Shown here: positions 1 through 10,748 of the stretch, one piece after another
Layout of the letters: each line of letters begins with the position of its first letter
Numbering within the stretch: the stretch's first letter is position 1
From: Lucinisca nassula
Taxonomy: Eukaryota > Mollusca > Bivalvia > Lucinida > Lucinidae
Assembly: GCA_963580285.1 (NCBI GenBank)
Contig: OY757010.1
Coordinates: 220,243,234-220,307,233, forward strand
Length of the DNA: 64,000 bases
Direction of reading: 5' to 3'
Position numbers and translations under genes: made by a program
The notes under the pieces: model-generated
Databases searched by the model: none
What the model saw: the letters and a program-made list of their open reading frames with translations, nothing else
What the model was told of the DNA's origin: nothing

Positions 1-69
1 TTGGCTGAGAGTCGGAAATGGGTTTGACAAAATGACAAGGGTTAATATAATATATTTTGATACATTCAG

Positions 70-174
70 GCAATGAAAGCTCAGGCGAAGCTCTTCCTGG
101 AAGCTGGTGTACCTATCTATGGTGTTGGAATACAGAGTCACATTTCAGCAGATTTCCACATTACTGTAGTCAAG
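70..174 (+). CDS. GH10 endo-1,4-beta-xylanase-like gene, first exon in window
   Basis: Internal exon of a glycoside hydrolase family 10 gene; family members cleave beta-1,4-xylan and related glycans and are often secreted. It follows an AG at 68-69 and ends at a GT donor at 175, phase 0 at both ends, giving 35 codons. The peptide contains FLEAGVPIYGVGIQSHIS, the family's (I/V)GxQSH block, whose His lines the substrate cleft. The following exons at 3320-3404, 4599-4729 and 6629-6832 join in frame and complete the C-terminal third (about 174 residues in total). The N-terminus, including the acid/base glutamate, lies left of the window. The family assignment is strong from the order of blocks; the substrate is inferred. 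Confidence 0.85.
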
Positions 175-518
175 GTAATAATATGTAAAGGCACTTGGTT
201 ACTAGAAAATTTATCCGAATGTCGTCATAAAAATAACCCACCCCATAGATATAATGATTTTTTCATGTCTTTAAGGGGAATGGGAATACCTGGCAGATAT
301 TTCTGGCATTTATTAAAGGTAGACAACATTCGGGACTTCCTGTATGCTTTTCCATAAGACCCGTCCCACTGAAAAAAAGGGTTTTTACTCAAAAGAAAGA
401 ATTTGATCCACAGTCCTTTAAATGTTGACCGCTATTGACATGGGGGACAAAAATACTTTTTGCTGGAGTTGTCTGCCCGAAAGTGTACCCGTTCCCCTAA
501 AGGTTGTTGTTTTTATAT

Positions 519-692
519 AACGACCCTTTCTAGACAATTTCACTTACATCTTGGGCGACTACCGAAGTACCCGGAGAAAAACCAACTGACCTTCCATTGC
601 AGAAGTTGGCGTCTCACATGTGACCCGACCTAGGCTCGAACCCACAGCGGTGAGAGACCAAATGATTAAGCGTCACTAGGCCTAGTCGGTCC
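519..692 (-). repeat. Degenerate tRNA-derived SINE (family S1)
   Basis: Reverse-strand relative of the SINEs at 30080-30338 and 42841-43070. The same blocks occur in order: gagagacc..atgattaag from the tRNA-like head, then cgtctcacatgtgaccc, then tacccggagaaaaacca. The 3' tail is not clear. It is an old copy lying in a GH10 intron. Confidence 0.7.
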
Positions 693-889
693 GTGAGCAT
701 AAAGATTACATTTTCCGATGAAATTAGTCAAATTTGTCTTAATTTCGACAACACGAATAAACAAATGCATTGCGTAAATTTTACCGCCCGAAAAAAAAAA
801 AAAGAAAATAAAATCTTAAAATGAAAATTTGTGATAGTTTTCTCATTTCTGCTCGAAGCGGCTCTAGCGAGTACCCCCAATCTGTATTT

Positions 890-1045
890 CAGAACAGAAA
901 TAAAAAAAAATAAGGTTTACTATATAAAATAGGGTACAAGGGTGTCAAAATTATATAGGCATGATTACTTGATGTGTTTTTCTGAACCTAGATAGTTTGG
1001 TGTGCTTTCGAACCATCGCCTCATTAAGGCGATTCTAACGAATAC
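890..1045. repeat. Hairpin-centred MITE fragment (family P)
   Basis: Contains the family marks ggtttac..tatataaaatagggt and tcaaaattatataggc, followed by a decayed half of the ..ccgcctca../..tgaggcgg.. centre around 1017-1036. Partial copy. Confidence 0.45.
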
Positions 1046-1111
1046 ATGTGTAAGATTTTGCAATAATAATATAAAATATACTACAGTATACTATACACGG
1101 GTATATAATAT

Positions 1112-1353
1112 GAGCCCCCCCCCCCCCAAGCGAATTTGTGTCTTCGAGCATTCCGTCATGACAAATTTTAACTGCGCATGCCCAGCCATTCAGAGTGGGC
1201 AGGGGTATTGCCTTCTGTCTGAAGGTTCATCTTGATTCACTGCTTGTGCGAGCGAGCAGCGAAGGTTCTGGCGAGACTGCGCGGATGCGCAGGCTCGCCG
1301 GAACCTTCGCTGCTCGCATAGGCGATAAGTACCAAAATCGCTTGACGGGGCCC
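1112..1353. repeat. Foldback MITE (family F)
   Basis: Terminal inverted repeats (gcc..caagcgaatttgtg at the left, ccaaaatcgcttgacgggg at the right) enclose an inner inverted repeat whose arms gcgagcagcgaaggttc and gaaccttcgctgctcgc surround 1280. A second copy lies at 30551-30790. A C-homopolymer has expanded inside the left terminal repeat. No coding potential. Confidence 0.8.
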
Positions 1354-1929
1354 ATATAATGTGGGATATGTAAGAGTACACGTTGCTTGGGCTTGCTGAC
1401 TTGAAACATTAATCTAATCATATACGTTCAGAATAGGACTAACGTGTTCTGTATAAAACTGAAACTCATTAAGCGGAATGGCAACGGATGGTAGATTGTT
1501 CAAAGAGGGATAACTTTTATTGCTTACTGTTTGTTGTTATCATATAAGCTCAGTACCCCTGAAAATGGTGTCATCTTTTTAAACAGATTGCTCCTGTTGA
1601 CATTGGAGATAATTTTTGTCAGAGAATTCTCCTCTGAAATTGTATCTGGTTAAATTGACCAGGACCAGCTTGGTCCCTTTTGTAAACGGAGTTTTCTTCG
1701 TAAAAGCTGGGTCCGCAGTAATTATACTACGTATCAGGTAAGGTTTGCACGGATGTTAATAAAATGAATTGTGTTTATGATGAAAGGCATAACAAAGCTT
1801 GTGAGAAAATAACTATAGCTCCAGGCCCTTCGCAAGTGATAGCAATAGTGCTTAAATAACTAGTCATTTTTTCATCAAGTTACAGGATCACAATTAAAAT
1901 CATAAAACGCGCTACGGTAGAACAAATCT

Positions 1930-2375
1930 GTAGTATGGTCTGCAGCATGAATAAACTTCACTCGGACTGAACAAATTATTTGTCTAAATCGCGATGGCAG
2001 TAAGGGCGAGGATTGAGGCCACGTAAAATCGATTTGAGACCCCCCCCCACCTACACCCCCACACACAGTGAAATTCTTTTCACTGACGGTTCTAAGATGG
2101 TTCTGCTGTCGCGGTTTATTTTTGTTATTGGTTGTCTTTAAGTGTGTGTATGTCTTATATATTTTCGTTTTGGATAGCCAATTGACCATTTTGTGGGAAA
2201 GTAATTGTTCGATGGCTTTCCGCTGTTCATGTTTCCATAGAAATTTCATATTTGTGTTTCTTTCCCTTTGATGTATCTGATGGGAGGTGTGGGTTAATTG
2301 TATTTCCTGTCTATTGCTTTCACTTCTAATGTGCTTGTGTCCTCGTCTGTGCTTTCGTTGTTTGTTCAAATGTAG
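1930..2375 (+). mobile_element. Penelope-like element 3' terminal unit
   Basis: One copy of the ~415-bp terminal unit that ends every PLE fragment in this window. It runs from actgaacaaattatttgtc through gtaagggcgaggattg, ccattttgtgggaaagtaa and tttctttccctttg to the end cacttcta. The copy immediately after it is inverted, making a long imperfect palindrome. Confidence 0.75.
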
Positions 2376-2590
2376 AATAGAAGTGGAGGCAATGATCGGG
2401 AATCGATACTATCAACCCACAGCTCCCATCAGAGAAACCAAAGGGAAAGAAACACAAACATGAAGCAACAGATCAAATGGAAACATCAGTAGCGGAAAGC
2501 CAAAGGGACAGTTACTTTCTCACAAAATGCCCAATAGGCTAATCAAAAAAAAATAATATAAGCGACACAAACACCCCAAAAAATAAACGT
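2376..2590 (-). mobile_element. Penelope-like terminal unit, inverted partial copy
   Basis: Reverse-complement copy of the same terminal unit (aatagaagtggaggcaatga, caaagggaaagaaacacaaa, ggaaagccaaagggacagtt), joined tail to tail with the preceding copy. Truncated at its 5' side. Confidence 0.7.
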
Positions 2591-3319
2591 ATGTATGTGT
2601 AGGTATGTGCGCAGCAGCAGCGCACACGTGCGTACATGTGTTGTGCGCAAATGTGTTTATATGAATGTGTGCCTATGTGCGCGTACATACATATTCAAGT
2701 TTGCGTGGGGACTTAAATGGCTTAGTATCGTGGCTGAGCGGCTTCAACAACATAGAAATGGACAAACCGACACAGACATTCGAGACCAGTGATCACACAG
2801 ATCGGCCTTAGATAGCACAAAGCATTACCAGACAATTAGCTAGTTTGCGCAAGCCTTAAACCATCCATCGAGAGATAAGCGAATTCTCGGACTATACCTT
2901 GATTGATGCAGGATGATCTTAAGCCTTGTTAATCGCTACCATATTTTGGTATGCCATGGCTCACATTGCTTTCTCTGAATCACTGTATAACTCTGGATTT
3001 CTTAACAAACCCTCGGTTTGGCAAACAAATATTACAAGACTGCAATCACACCCTCAGATAATTTTATGAAAGAAAGTGTGTGATGTTGGTAATACTTATG
3101 AGTTTTACATAGAAAGTGAAATCCGATAGGAACCGCTGTATTGCGACGATTGCAATGAGTACATACGCTATTGATTATGAGGAGAAAAAAATATTCTCTT
3201 GCAAATTTGGTTACCAGGTAGTTATTGTAGGGCCTTGTTGAAAAGATATACGTTCCTCATACATACGCATGTAATATTCGTGTCATCACCTTATATGTAT
3301 TTCTCCATTGTTAATGTAG
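2591..3319. other. GH10 intron sequence, nothing recognised
   Basis: A short GT-rich tract (about 2590-2690) and otherwise unique AT-rich intron sequence. No coding or repeat feature could be supported. Confidence 0.5.
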
Positions 3320-3404
3320 GCTCGACTGGACAAAGTTGCAGAAGCAGGACTACCACTGTTGATAACGGAAGTATCTATGATAGAAGCAAATGAAACAAAG
3401 AAAG
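3320..3404 (+). CDS. GH10 xylanase-like, nucleophile exon
   Basis: Exon of 85 nt between acceptor AG 3318-3319 and donor GT at 3405. It starts in phase 0 directly after the previous exon and leaves one base for the next. It reads ARLDKVAEAGLPLLITEVSM and beyond. The Glu of LLITEVSM is at the position of the GH10 catalytic nucleophile, and the usual [DN] two residues later is Ser here. The ARLDKVAEAGLPL run preceding it is typical of the family. Confidence 0.85.
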
Positions 3405-4340
3405 GTATTGCCGAAATATGATCTTATTTATTTATTTTGTAAAACCCGATAAGTTCAGCTAAGCTCATGCGATAGAAATTATTTCCTCCCTATCGCACCA
3501 TATTATCACAATCCTAGAATACAGGCGTTTTCGTGGCAGGGTTTATTAGTGATACTCCTCGTGGAGGAAGGCAGACAGGGAAGACTGGCGCTCTTGTCAA
3601 ATGTCAGATAGTTTGTGACAAGTGCAGCTATTTCTTTTCTATCAACAAGGAATCACAGTTATCAGTCATCTACTGCAGTAGGTTGATACTCAAGTAGGCT
3701 TGTTCGAATTGAATAAGCGTTTTTTTAATGAACGGAAATCAAGCACGTGCAATGTCACCTGGGACTTTGCTTGTTCCTCACATGACCGATACAAATATTC
3801 ACGCACGTGACGTTGAAGCACAGCTTAACTGCGCTTGACAGGAACTTCGGAACATATAATAGGATAACAAACCAGAGACGCAGAGCTATATTGCGCTACA
3901 GTCGACATTTCTTGTAGCAATTTTATTAATGCTTCCCTATATATGTTCCAAGTATGGATTGCTGTTTCTCGTCAGAGCCCGGTGGTTCTAAAGGGTACTT
4001 ACATTGTGAGATTTTCAGCAGAAATAAAGAAAACGATGATCCCAGTTAGCACGCAACGTGCGCCATTAGCTGTCGGGCCGACATAGGCCCGATGTTTTTT
4101 GCTGGCTGAGATTCCTCTCAGAAACCCGATGTAGGGATTCAATACACGGACTAGTCATATAGAATACAAAGTTCTTGTCTTTTGACATCACGATTACCAG
4201 GCAAAGCTTCACGAACGTTTGCAGAATCGTGCGGCTTCCCTAGCGAATCTACATGCGTTCTCGAATGTGAGCCTGATAAACTTGATACATTTCTGGTGAA
4301 AATTCGTTATATTGAAAATTATTTAAACTGCAAACATAGA
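3405..4340. other. GH10 intron, nothing recognised
   Basis: Unique AT-rich intron sequence. No gene, RNA or repeat family could be identified. Confidence 0.5.
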
Positions 4341-4510
4341 TTTTGGCTGCTCGTTACGACTGCCTTTCCTTGAGGCGGTTCTAACGAGTACCTACAACAT
4401 ATGTCTAGGCGCAGAAGTAAGAAAAATAATGTATATCCCCGTAAACCCGAGTTTTCTCTGTTTAAAATTTGGTTTAGGTGGGTGGTCAAATTAGGGACTT
4501 GTTCACGTGA
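4341..4510. repeat. Hairpin-centred MITE fragment (family P)
   Basis: Contains tgaggcggttctaacgagta, the cctacaacatatgtctaggc block, gcagaagtaagaaaaataat, a ccccgtaaacccgagtttt arm and ggacttgttcacgtgata. These occur in the same order as in the better copies at 59829-60108 and 60215-60500. The left half is eroded. Confidence 0.7.
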
Positions 4511-4598
4511 TAAGACGGATTTCGCGTACTAGGGATAATATAAATTTTCAAAATTGCGATTGTCTCTTAAACTACATTAAACGTCAATTTATTTTCAG

Positions 4599-4729
4599 CC
4601 CGGGCATTAGAAGACATAATGACATTGTACTTCAGCCACCCGGCTGTGGAAGGGATCATCCTCTGGGGATTCTGGAATGGAAGGATTTGGAAGACTGATG
4701 CGACACTGGTAGAAGGATCTGATTTGACG
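4599..4729 (+). CDS. GH10 xylanase-like, WGFW exon
   Basis: Exon of 131 nt after the polypyrimidine/AG at 4588-4598, ending before GT at 4730. Its first two bases complete a codon with the previous exon and it ends in phase 0. The peptide RALEDIMTLYFSHPAVEGII is followed by LWGFWNGRIWKTDATLV. The WGFW aromatic block is the conserved -1/-2 subsite tryptophan region of GH10 enzymes. Confidence 0.85.
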
Positions 4730-5439
4730 GTATGATTCCTTTACCATGTAATGACCCATAGCCTTTGATGTATATGCGGGGTGTGAGGTTTATTTTGCTT
4801 TGGTTGTTTAACGACAGAGTCAACATTGTTTAACGACAAAGTCATGCTGAGGCAATCAGTTTACCTAACCACTCTTTTCGGTTGTTACGCAGTGCAGTAC
4901 ATATTTCTTAGTCAGCGACTTAGGAGAATTAGGTATAGTATTGCCGTAAAATGTCACTTCAAGAATTTTAAGCGTGGGAATTATAGTGTTATACAGTATT
5001 TCCGGTAAAACCGTAAAATGTTACTCGGTTGAATAACCAGGTTTGTAAGTTCGTGTAATGGTATTAAGAATACCCCTTTAGAACGAGGTAATACAGTGAA
5101 TGTTCAAAGCAATTTCTCAAAAGAAAAAGTCATTGCTACCGAAGAAACTCAATGTCAGATCCATGTCGCTCAAAGATTTATAGAAAAAGCCATATTTGAT
5201 ATCATATAGTACGACATGGACTTTTGTCAGTAAAAAGTGATAACAGAGAAAAGGAATATGAATGACTGTTTTTATGAACGATGGCTTTCTGTCAAATATG
5301 CAAAAATTTAATGCAGCCAGCCAATTTTCAACAGGAACACGGCAACATCTAATCAAGTGTGCGTGACCAGCGAAAACTGAAATAATCATGCGTCTGCTCA
5401 CCGACTGATCAGCGATATCGCATTATAGACTTCGCTTGT
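4730..5439. other. GH10 intron, nothing recognised
   Basis: AT-rich intron with no supported gene or repeat. A short motif, ttgtttaacgacagagtcaa, is repeated in diverged form at 4804-4845. Confidence 0.45.
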
Positions 5440-6515
5440 ATTATTTTGTCTTGGATAGCCTATTGGCCATTTTGTGGGAAAGTACATGTAACTGTCATTT
5501 TGGCTTTCCGCTATTGATGTTTGCATTAGGGTCTGTTTGCTTCATGTTTGTGTTTCTTTCCCTTTGGTGTCTCTGATGGGAGTTGTGGGGTAATTGTATC
5601 TATTCCTGATCATTGTTTTCACTTCTATTTCGCAAAGTCTTCTATAAATTTTATAGACGTCATTTCGATTGTGTTTCAAAATTCAATGTAGGACTTAAAT
5701 CTCTTCTACAACAATGCCTATCGGAACCTGAATTTTATGGTGACTTAGTAAATTTTTTTGAACTGAGGTTTAACTTCCCCGTCAATACTAATTAGGTCAT
5801 TAAAAACATGATTCCAATGATTTCAGTGCCCGATATCGTAAAATCATTCTTCGATATAAAACGACTGGGGTCAACATAAATGTTATATGACTGTATACAT
5901 GGTTGCTAAACAAATTACAGCCGATAACTTTGCTTCTTTCTTTAATCGCTCGCCGGCGGGTCGACCCTATGACACGGTGACGACTCTATCCTAAAGTCTT
6001 ATTGAAACCGTTTTGTATTTTTGTAATCTTAGTTAGAACCTGATGCTCTGTCTCTGTTCAGGTCCACCGGAGTCAAACTATTGGTTTTCTATTGCTCCAG
6101 CATTTCAGTTATTTCATGCTGTCGAGTCCTCATTGCTGTTTCATATCTGGAAACGTTTAATTTTTTATCTTCTCCGAGATGTTGCTCTGATGTGCTAGAA
6201 ATCCTTCAAATGGACTGAACAAATTAATTTTCTAAACTACGACAGAACCAATGGTGAGGATTGTGGCCACGTAAAAACGATTAAAACCCCTAGTAAAGAC
6301 CAATGCGGTCTTTTCATTAGTTAGTTTAAAATATCTTTGATAGACGTTCGGTCATTTTGTGGGAAAGTATCAGTCCTTTTGGCTGTCTACCTTGGGCGTT
6401 TCTATTATAGTGATATTAATCTATGCTCGTGTTCCTTTCTCTTTGTTGTCTTGGAATGGAGGTTAGAGGTAATTACATCGATTCCTGGTCATTGCCTTCA
6501 CTTCTATTTTTAAAA
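5440..6515 (+). mobile_element. Penelope-like element remnant in GH10 intron
   Basis: Three blocks in the same orientation: a terminal unit (about 5440-5635), then RT C-terminal coding sequence, then 3' UTR and a second terminal unit (about 6000-6515). In the coding part, about 5636-5760 reads FYRRHFDCVSKFNVGLKSLL then QQCLSEPEFYGDLVN, after which the frame breaks; the end of the ORF (SLFN..) is degraded to about 5990. Direct repetition of the terminal unit on both sides resembles the pseudo-LTR arrangement of PLEs. The RT catalytic core is absent, so the copy is dead. Confidence 0.75.
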
Positions 6516-6628
6516 CGTTGAGAAGTGAGGCATCCGGGTTGATGCCGTGGCTATTCTGACTTATCGCTGAACTGATCTTGTAGCTTTGCAATACTCAGTG
6601 TAACTATTGTGGTATATCTCTTTTATAG

Positions 6629-6832
6629 CCTAATGAAGCCGGAAGAGCCTATCAAAAACTCTTCAAACAAACATGGCGGACACAGGAGAGACTTGACGTC
6701 ATGGACAGCGAACCAATCAACTTGCGTGGCTTCAAAGGAGAATATACAGTGAAACGTAAAGACGGTGAAACAACAGTGTTAGAAGAAGAGTTTGTCCTTG
6801 ACGATGGAGGAGCAGTTATACAACTCGAATGA
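6629..6832 (+). CDS. GH10 xylanase-like, terminal exon
   Basis: Last exon: acceptor AG at 6627-6628, 67 codons, TGA stop at 6830-6832. It begins PNEAGRAYQKLFKQTWRTQE and ends with an acidic tail after RGFKGEYTVKRKDGETTV. The final beta-strand-rich block (FKGEYTV) and the W of KQTWRTQ are the usual end of animal GH10 domains. No obvious AATAAA was found in the 300 bases after the stop. Confidence 0.8.
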   Translation, partial: PNEAGRAYQKLFKQTWRTQERLDVMDSEPINLRGFKGEYTVKRKDGETTVLEEEFVLDDGGAVIQLE

Positions 6833-7305
6833 ACTAATTAGCAAAACAAATTCTGGGCCGAGACAAGTGAAAACGACTGGCCTGGAAAATATTTTACCGC
6901 CCTCCTGAAAATGTTAATTTTGATTTTTTCGTCACTCAGCTCCTTTATTTGTTGGGCAAATTATATCATGTTTACCATACATTTTCCAGGAAAACTACCC
7001 TTGATAAGTTCTTGTTTGGGTTTAGTTAAAATCAAGGTTTAGTTCAGCAAGTAATAAGTAGTTTTAAAAGAAATCTTTGATCCATTTTAAAGGGACTGGG
7101 GTATTTGTGGTTTTCCGAGAACCACTTTACCGTTTTAGACAAACCACAAAGGCAAAAGATTGCCAAATGTTTCAGATATGACCAATATATCGTTGGCACA
7201 AATGAAATTTACCAAAAAGATGCCTTGTGTTATTTCACGTGTGGTCATATGATTTATATGACAAGGCATTATCCACTTAATATCAGAGACGTTATATGAT
7301 TAATG
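6833..7305. other. Downstream of GH10 gene, nothing recognised
   Basis: Probable 3' UTR and intergenic sequence. No further ORF or repeat recognised. Confidence 0.4.
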
Positions 7306-7309
7306 GAGC

Positions 7310-7434
7310 ATCTTACACGAGTGGTCATTTTATATGAAATTTATGAAACGAGCCTTTGGCGAGTTTCATATGTTTAATATGAAATGACCACGAGTGCAAG
7401 ATTTAATATGAAATGACCACGAGTGTAAGATTCT
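7310..7434. repeat. Foldback repeat with threefold arm
   Basis: Left arm (cttacacgagtggtcatttt with atgaaacgagcc) and right arm (cgagtttcatatg with gaaatgaccacgagtgcaag) form a long hairpin centred near 7356. The right arm end is duplicated once more at 7404-7434. Confidence 0.7.
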
Positions 7435-7615
7435 GTTTATCATATGACCACTTTAAATTGGAGTTTATCGCCTTTAAATTTGCCATTTTGTTTCCACAAA
7501 AACACATAGTTGACATGGACGTCATCATGACGTTACTTGGTCCCGCCACATATTAATACACGACGTTATCCACTGCTTTTAACGACATTATATGATAATA
7601 TTCATTTATTGCTTT

Positions 7616-7706
7616 TGTGTGAGGGGAATATAACGATTTAATTGTTCACCCGAGCAGGCAATATTATCTGTCAAGGGTGAACAAATCATCATATTCCCCT
7701 CACACA
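7616..7706. repeat. Inverted repeat (foldback)
   Basis: Arms tgtgtgaggggaatat at the left and atattcccctcacac at the right, with inner arms ttgttcaccc and gggtgaacaa. No coding content. Probably a MITE of the same kind as 7310-7434. Confidence 0.65.
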
Positions 7707-8108
7707 ATGGCAACAAATGATTTATTATACCGACACATTCTTTCACCAGAAACTGAAAACTGCCCTTCTTGAATCAGCGGAATTGAGAGAATGACCGTAG
7801 AAAAGATTTCAAGATTAATCTCCACGAAAGAATGTTGCCGATCCCGGCACAAGTGCATTTGTACTTTCGAGCAGTGATGTCAGAGAGGAATATATTGCAG
7901 GGGAAGATGATAATTTAATGTCCTGCCCGTGGTATGCTCTCGACCAAATTGAATCAAGAATCAAGAATAGCTTATGAATACTAATGAGGTATAATAAAAT
8001 GATATACACTCGCTCAGTTTTGGTATGGCGAATGTATATTTAGAATACAAACATTTCTGGTTAGTCTGATTCTAGCGTGCATTTATTTGACCCCCACACT
8101 TATTAAGC

Positions 8109-8208
<100 letters not shown>

Positions 8209-8260
8209 TAGCCTTGAAAACACCACGGTTTCCCATATGAAGCGGGCTTTACAGCTATAT

Positions 8261-8530
8261 CATTACGAAAAAAACATCCTTGCGACATAGTGCATTTTTC
8301 ACATCTTCAAATTTGCTACTCCTCTGATGAAAATTCCTGATATTTTTCTAATTTATTTAGCAAACATAGGTCGTGGGTGCTCGTTAGAACCGCCTCATCA
8401 CGAGTACCCACAACCTATGTCTTGGAGCAAAAATAAGAAAAAATAATGTATACCCCCGTAAACCCCAGTTTTCTCTATATAAAGTGGGGTTTAGTGGGAT
8501 GTTCATTTCACGGACTTGTCCAAGTAATGT
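8261..8530. repeat. Hairpin-centred MITE (family P), near-complete
   Basis: Runs from gcgacatagtgcatttttca through gatgaaaattcctgatattt, the inverted centre (gtgctcgttagaaccgcc, then tcatcacgagtacccaca), gtcttggagcaaaaataag, the taaaccccag/gtggggttta hairpin and ttcacggacttgtcc. Half of the central palindrome is lost. Confidence 0.75.
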
Positions 8531-8589
8531 TATTACAGAAGCATGTTTATCTTATGATACAGGGCGCCAATCAGGTTAACAAGTCTGTG

Positions 8590-9130
8590 TGGTTAACATT
8601 CCTGTAAATTACACTTTATAAAGAGGGAACTGGAATTTACAAGGAAACACAGGCGGGTGGGGGTTAAACATTTTTCCTATTTCTGCTCCAAGACGTAGGT
8701 TGTGGGTGCTCATCAGAACTGCCCAAACGGGGCGGTTCTGACAAGTACACATAACCTTTGTTCGGAGGATAAATAAGAAAAATGGTCATATATTTTCATC
8801 AGAGAAATATCAGTGTAAGAGGTATATACATGTATAAGAAACCGTCATGCCACACGCTCAAACACAAATCTTCTGAAAAGTGAATCGCACAAGTCGATAC
8901 ATTTGCCGAACCCAGTAATAATAACGGCACGCTCGATTTGGACAATACCATACTACGCAAATACTCTACATGTACAATGATGCATTTCATATCTGTAGAA
9001 TTCGCATTTTTTTAGATGAAAAATATTTAATATTTTCCTTATTTCTGCTCCAAATATAGACAGAACCGCCACACTGAGGCATTTCGATTTAGTATTCATA
9101 ATCTATGTTTTTGAGCAAAAATAAGGAAAT
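8590..9130. repeat. Two further family P MITE fragments
   Basis: A decayed copy spans about 8640-8790 (tatttctgctccaagacgta, then agaactgcccaaacggggcg) and another about 8990-9130 (tagatgaaaaatatttaata, agaaccgccacactgaggc, tttttgagcaaaaataagg). Both have the P centre and the polypyrimidine strand ttcttatttctgctc. Confidence 0.65.
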
Positions 9131-9171
9131 TAACGTATACCCTTGTAAACACATATTTTTATTATGGAAAA

Positions 9172-9288
9172 GGCTGGTGACAGACGTCTGTCATCATCAA
9201 CCAATTCACGATGAATTTGCGGCTAACAGAAGTCTGTCACCAGCCATTTAACGTGAAATTTGCTACTGACAGACGTCTGTCACCAGCC
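9172..9288. repeat. Cluster of GACAGACGTCTGTC palindromes
   Basis: The block ggctggtgacagacgtctgt at 9172 is repeated inverted twice (ending ..ctgtcaccagcc at about 9245 and 9288). The 16-bp palindrome tgacagacgtctgtca occurs twice perfectly and once with a change. It probably represents ends of a small foldback element. Confidence 0.7.
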
Positions 9289-9438
9289 AATTGCTGCTGA
9301 CAGATAATACGAATTATGAGATCATTTTCATTTGAACTTTGAATATAACATTAGGGGAAAATATTTGTATTGCTATTAATCCAAGCTGTGGAAAGCAAAT
9401 CACGGATTCCCGGAAGAATTTTCAATCTCTTCTTCTCG

Positions 9439-9690
9439 GCCCCCGCCCAACGGGACTTGAAGAAATAAATGGACTGCACGATGCTTCCACGCAGAGCAGA
9501 ATCCGACCGCACATGAGTACTGGTAAACTGCTTAGAGGATCTAGGCCTGCCCAGGCAAAGCGGTGCGAGTCGAACCGTCCATGCTTATAAACCCTATTGG
9601 TTTCATTGGGCGACAGGGCTTGAGATGTCTTTTCATCTCAATGTCGGGTAAAAGTCCCACAAAATTGGAAGCAACGTCTCCAAATTGACT
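9439..9690 (+). repeat. CAAA-tailed SINE-like repeat (family R)
   Basis: Blocks in order: gcccgcccatcggggcttga-like start, aaataaatggactgcacga, ccgcacatgagtactggtaa, gcctgcccaggcaaagcggt, attggtttcattgggcgaca, tctcaatgtcgggtaaaagt, gcaacgtctccaaa. Complete copies end in gacgttaaacctcaaatc followed by CAAA units; this copy lacks that tail. Confidence 0.8.
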
Positions 9691-10094
9691 GTTACATGTG
9701 GGTTTATGGCGTCCCGCAAACCCCCATGCTGTCAAGACAACCGAGGGTAATCTCTGACAGGGGAACGGGCAGCTGTGGGGTAAGGCACAAGAAAGATATC
9801 ATATGGATGACAAATTATTTACAGTATCTATATACTTCAACACAAACACTAAACATTACATTTATTTGCTTCTATAGCCCGTACACGACGTCTGCCCCGA
9901 AGGCAAATGTATGTTCTGTGCTCGGGTCGGGATGACGCGAATGTCTACAGAAGCAAATAACAAAAACGAACAACAAAAATGAAAAAAAAAAAAAAACGCG
10001 ACTGGCGAGAATTTAAGTCCACTTAGGGTGAACTCTCGCGTCGACGCTGTCGACTACTCTGTCGACCTCATTGTCGATCTACTCTGTCGAAGGT

Positions 10095-10360
10095 GTTCAA
10101 AGCCATTCACCACGAAAGCACGCCTATATAATTTTGACTCTCTTGAACCCCATTTTTCAGTATATAGTAAAACTGGAGTTTGCAGGGGTAAACCTTCTTT
10201 TTCTTATTTCTGCTCTAAAATATCGATTGGGGGTACTTATTAGAATCCCTCTATATTTTGAGCAGAAGTAAGAAACAAATCACAATTTTTCATCTTAAAT
10301 TTTTCGTTTTGTTTTTGTTCGGTAAAGTTTACAATGTATTCGTATAGGCGTGTTTTCGTA
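10095..10360. repeat. Hairpin-centred MITE (family P, cgtgttttcgta ends)
   Basis: Left end accacgaaagcacgcctata and right end gtataggcgtgttttcgtaa are inverted repeats. Inside are ataattttgactc.., aaaactggagtttgcagggg, ttcttatttctgctctaaaa and the reduced centre. This variant has different termini from the cgtgaacaagtccgtg type. Confidence 0.75.
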
Positions 10361-10449
10361 ATGAGTGCCAAAATGAGTGCCCAAACCAATCGAGGGTTGG
10401 AGAAATAGGTTTTTGGCTGTATGTTTTTTTCGCTGAAATCGACCGATTT

Positions 10450-10625
10450 GGGTACTGGTAAACTGTTAAAAAGATCAAGGCCTGCCCAGGAAAACAGGTA
10501 CGTGTCAGCCCTAGCGGTTTAACATCTCATTGTCGAGTAAAGTAAAAGTCCAACAAAATCCGAAGAAAGTCTCCAAAATGACCTGAATGGTGTTGTCGGG
10601 AACGTAAAACCTCAAAACAAAGCCC
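10450..10625 (+). repeat. Family R repeat, 5'-truncated
   Basis: Matches from gtactggtaaactg.. through ggcctgcccagg, tctcattgtcgagta and gtctccaaaatgacct to gggaacgtaaaacctcaaaa. Confidence 0.7.
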
Positions 10626-10748
10626 AAATGTGCCCAACCATTTTCCGGATGTTTATTACATAATAATGTGTACTGTTCAAATAATTAACCCGTATATGCC
10701 TAGCGGCCCTTTTCTGAGACGTTGGCAAACAGTGCAGACACAGATCAG

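Noticed and set aside
8315..8345. ctgatgaaaattcctgat and similar blocks in family P MITEs
   Set aside because: Only the seven-base CUGAUGA string matches a hammerhead. There is no GAAA-stem context at the right spacing, and the block is just a constant part of the MITE.
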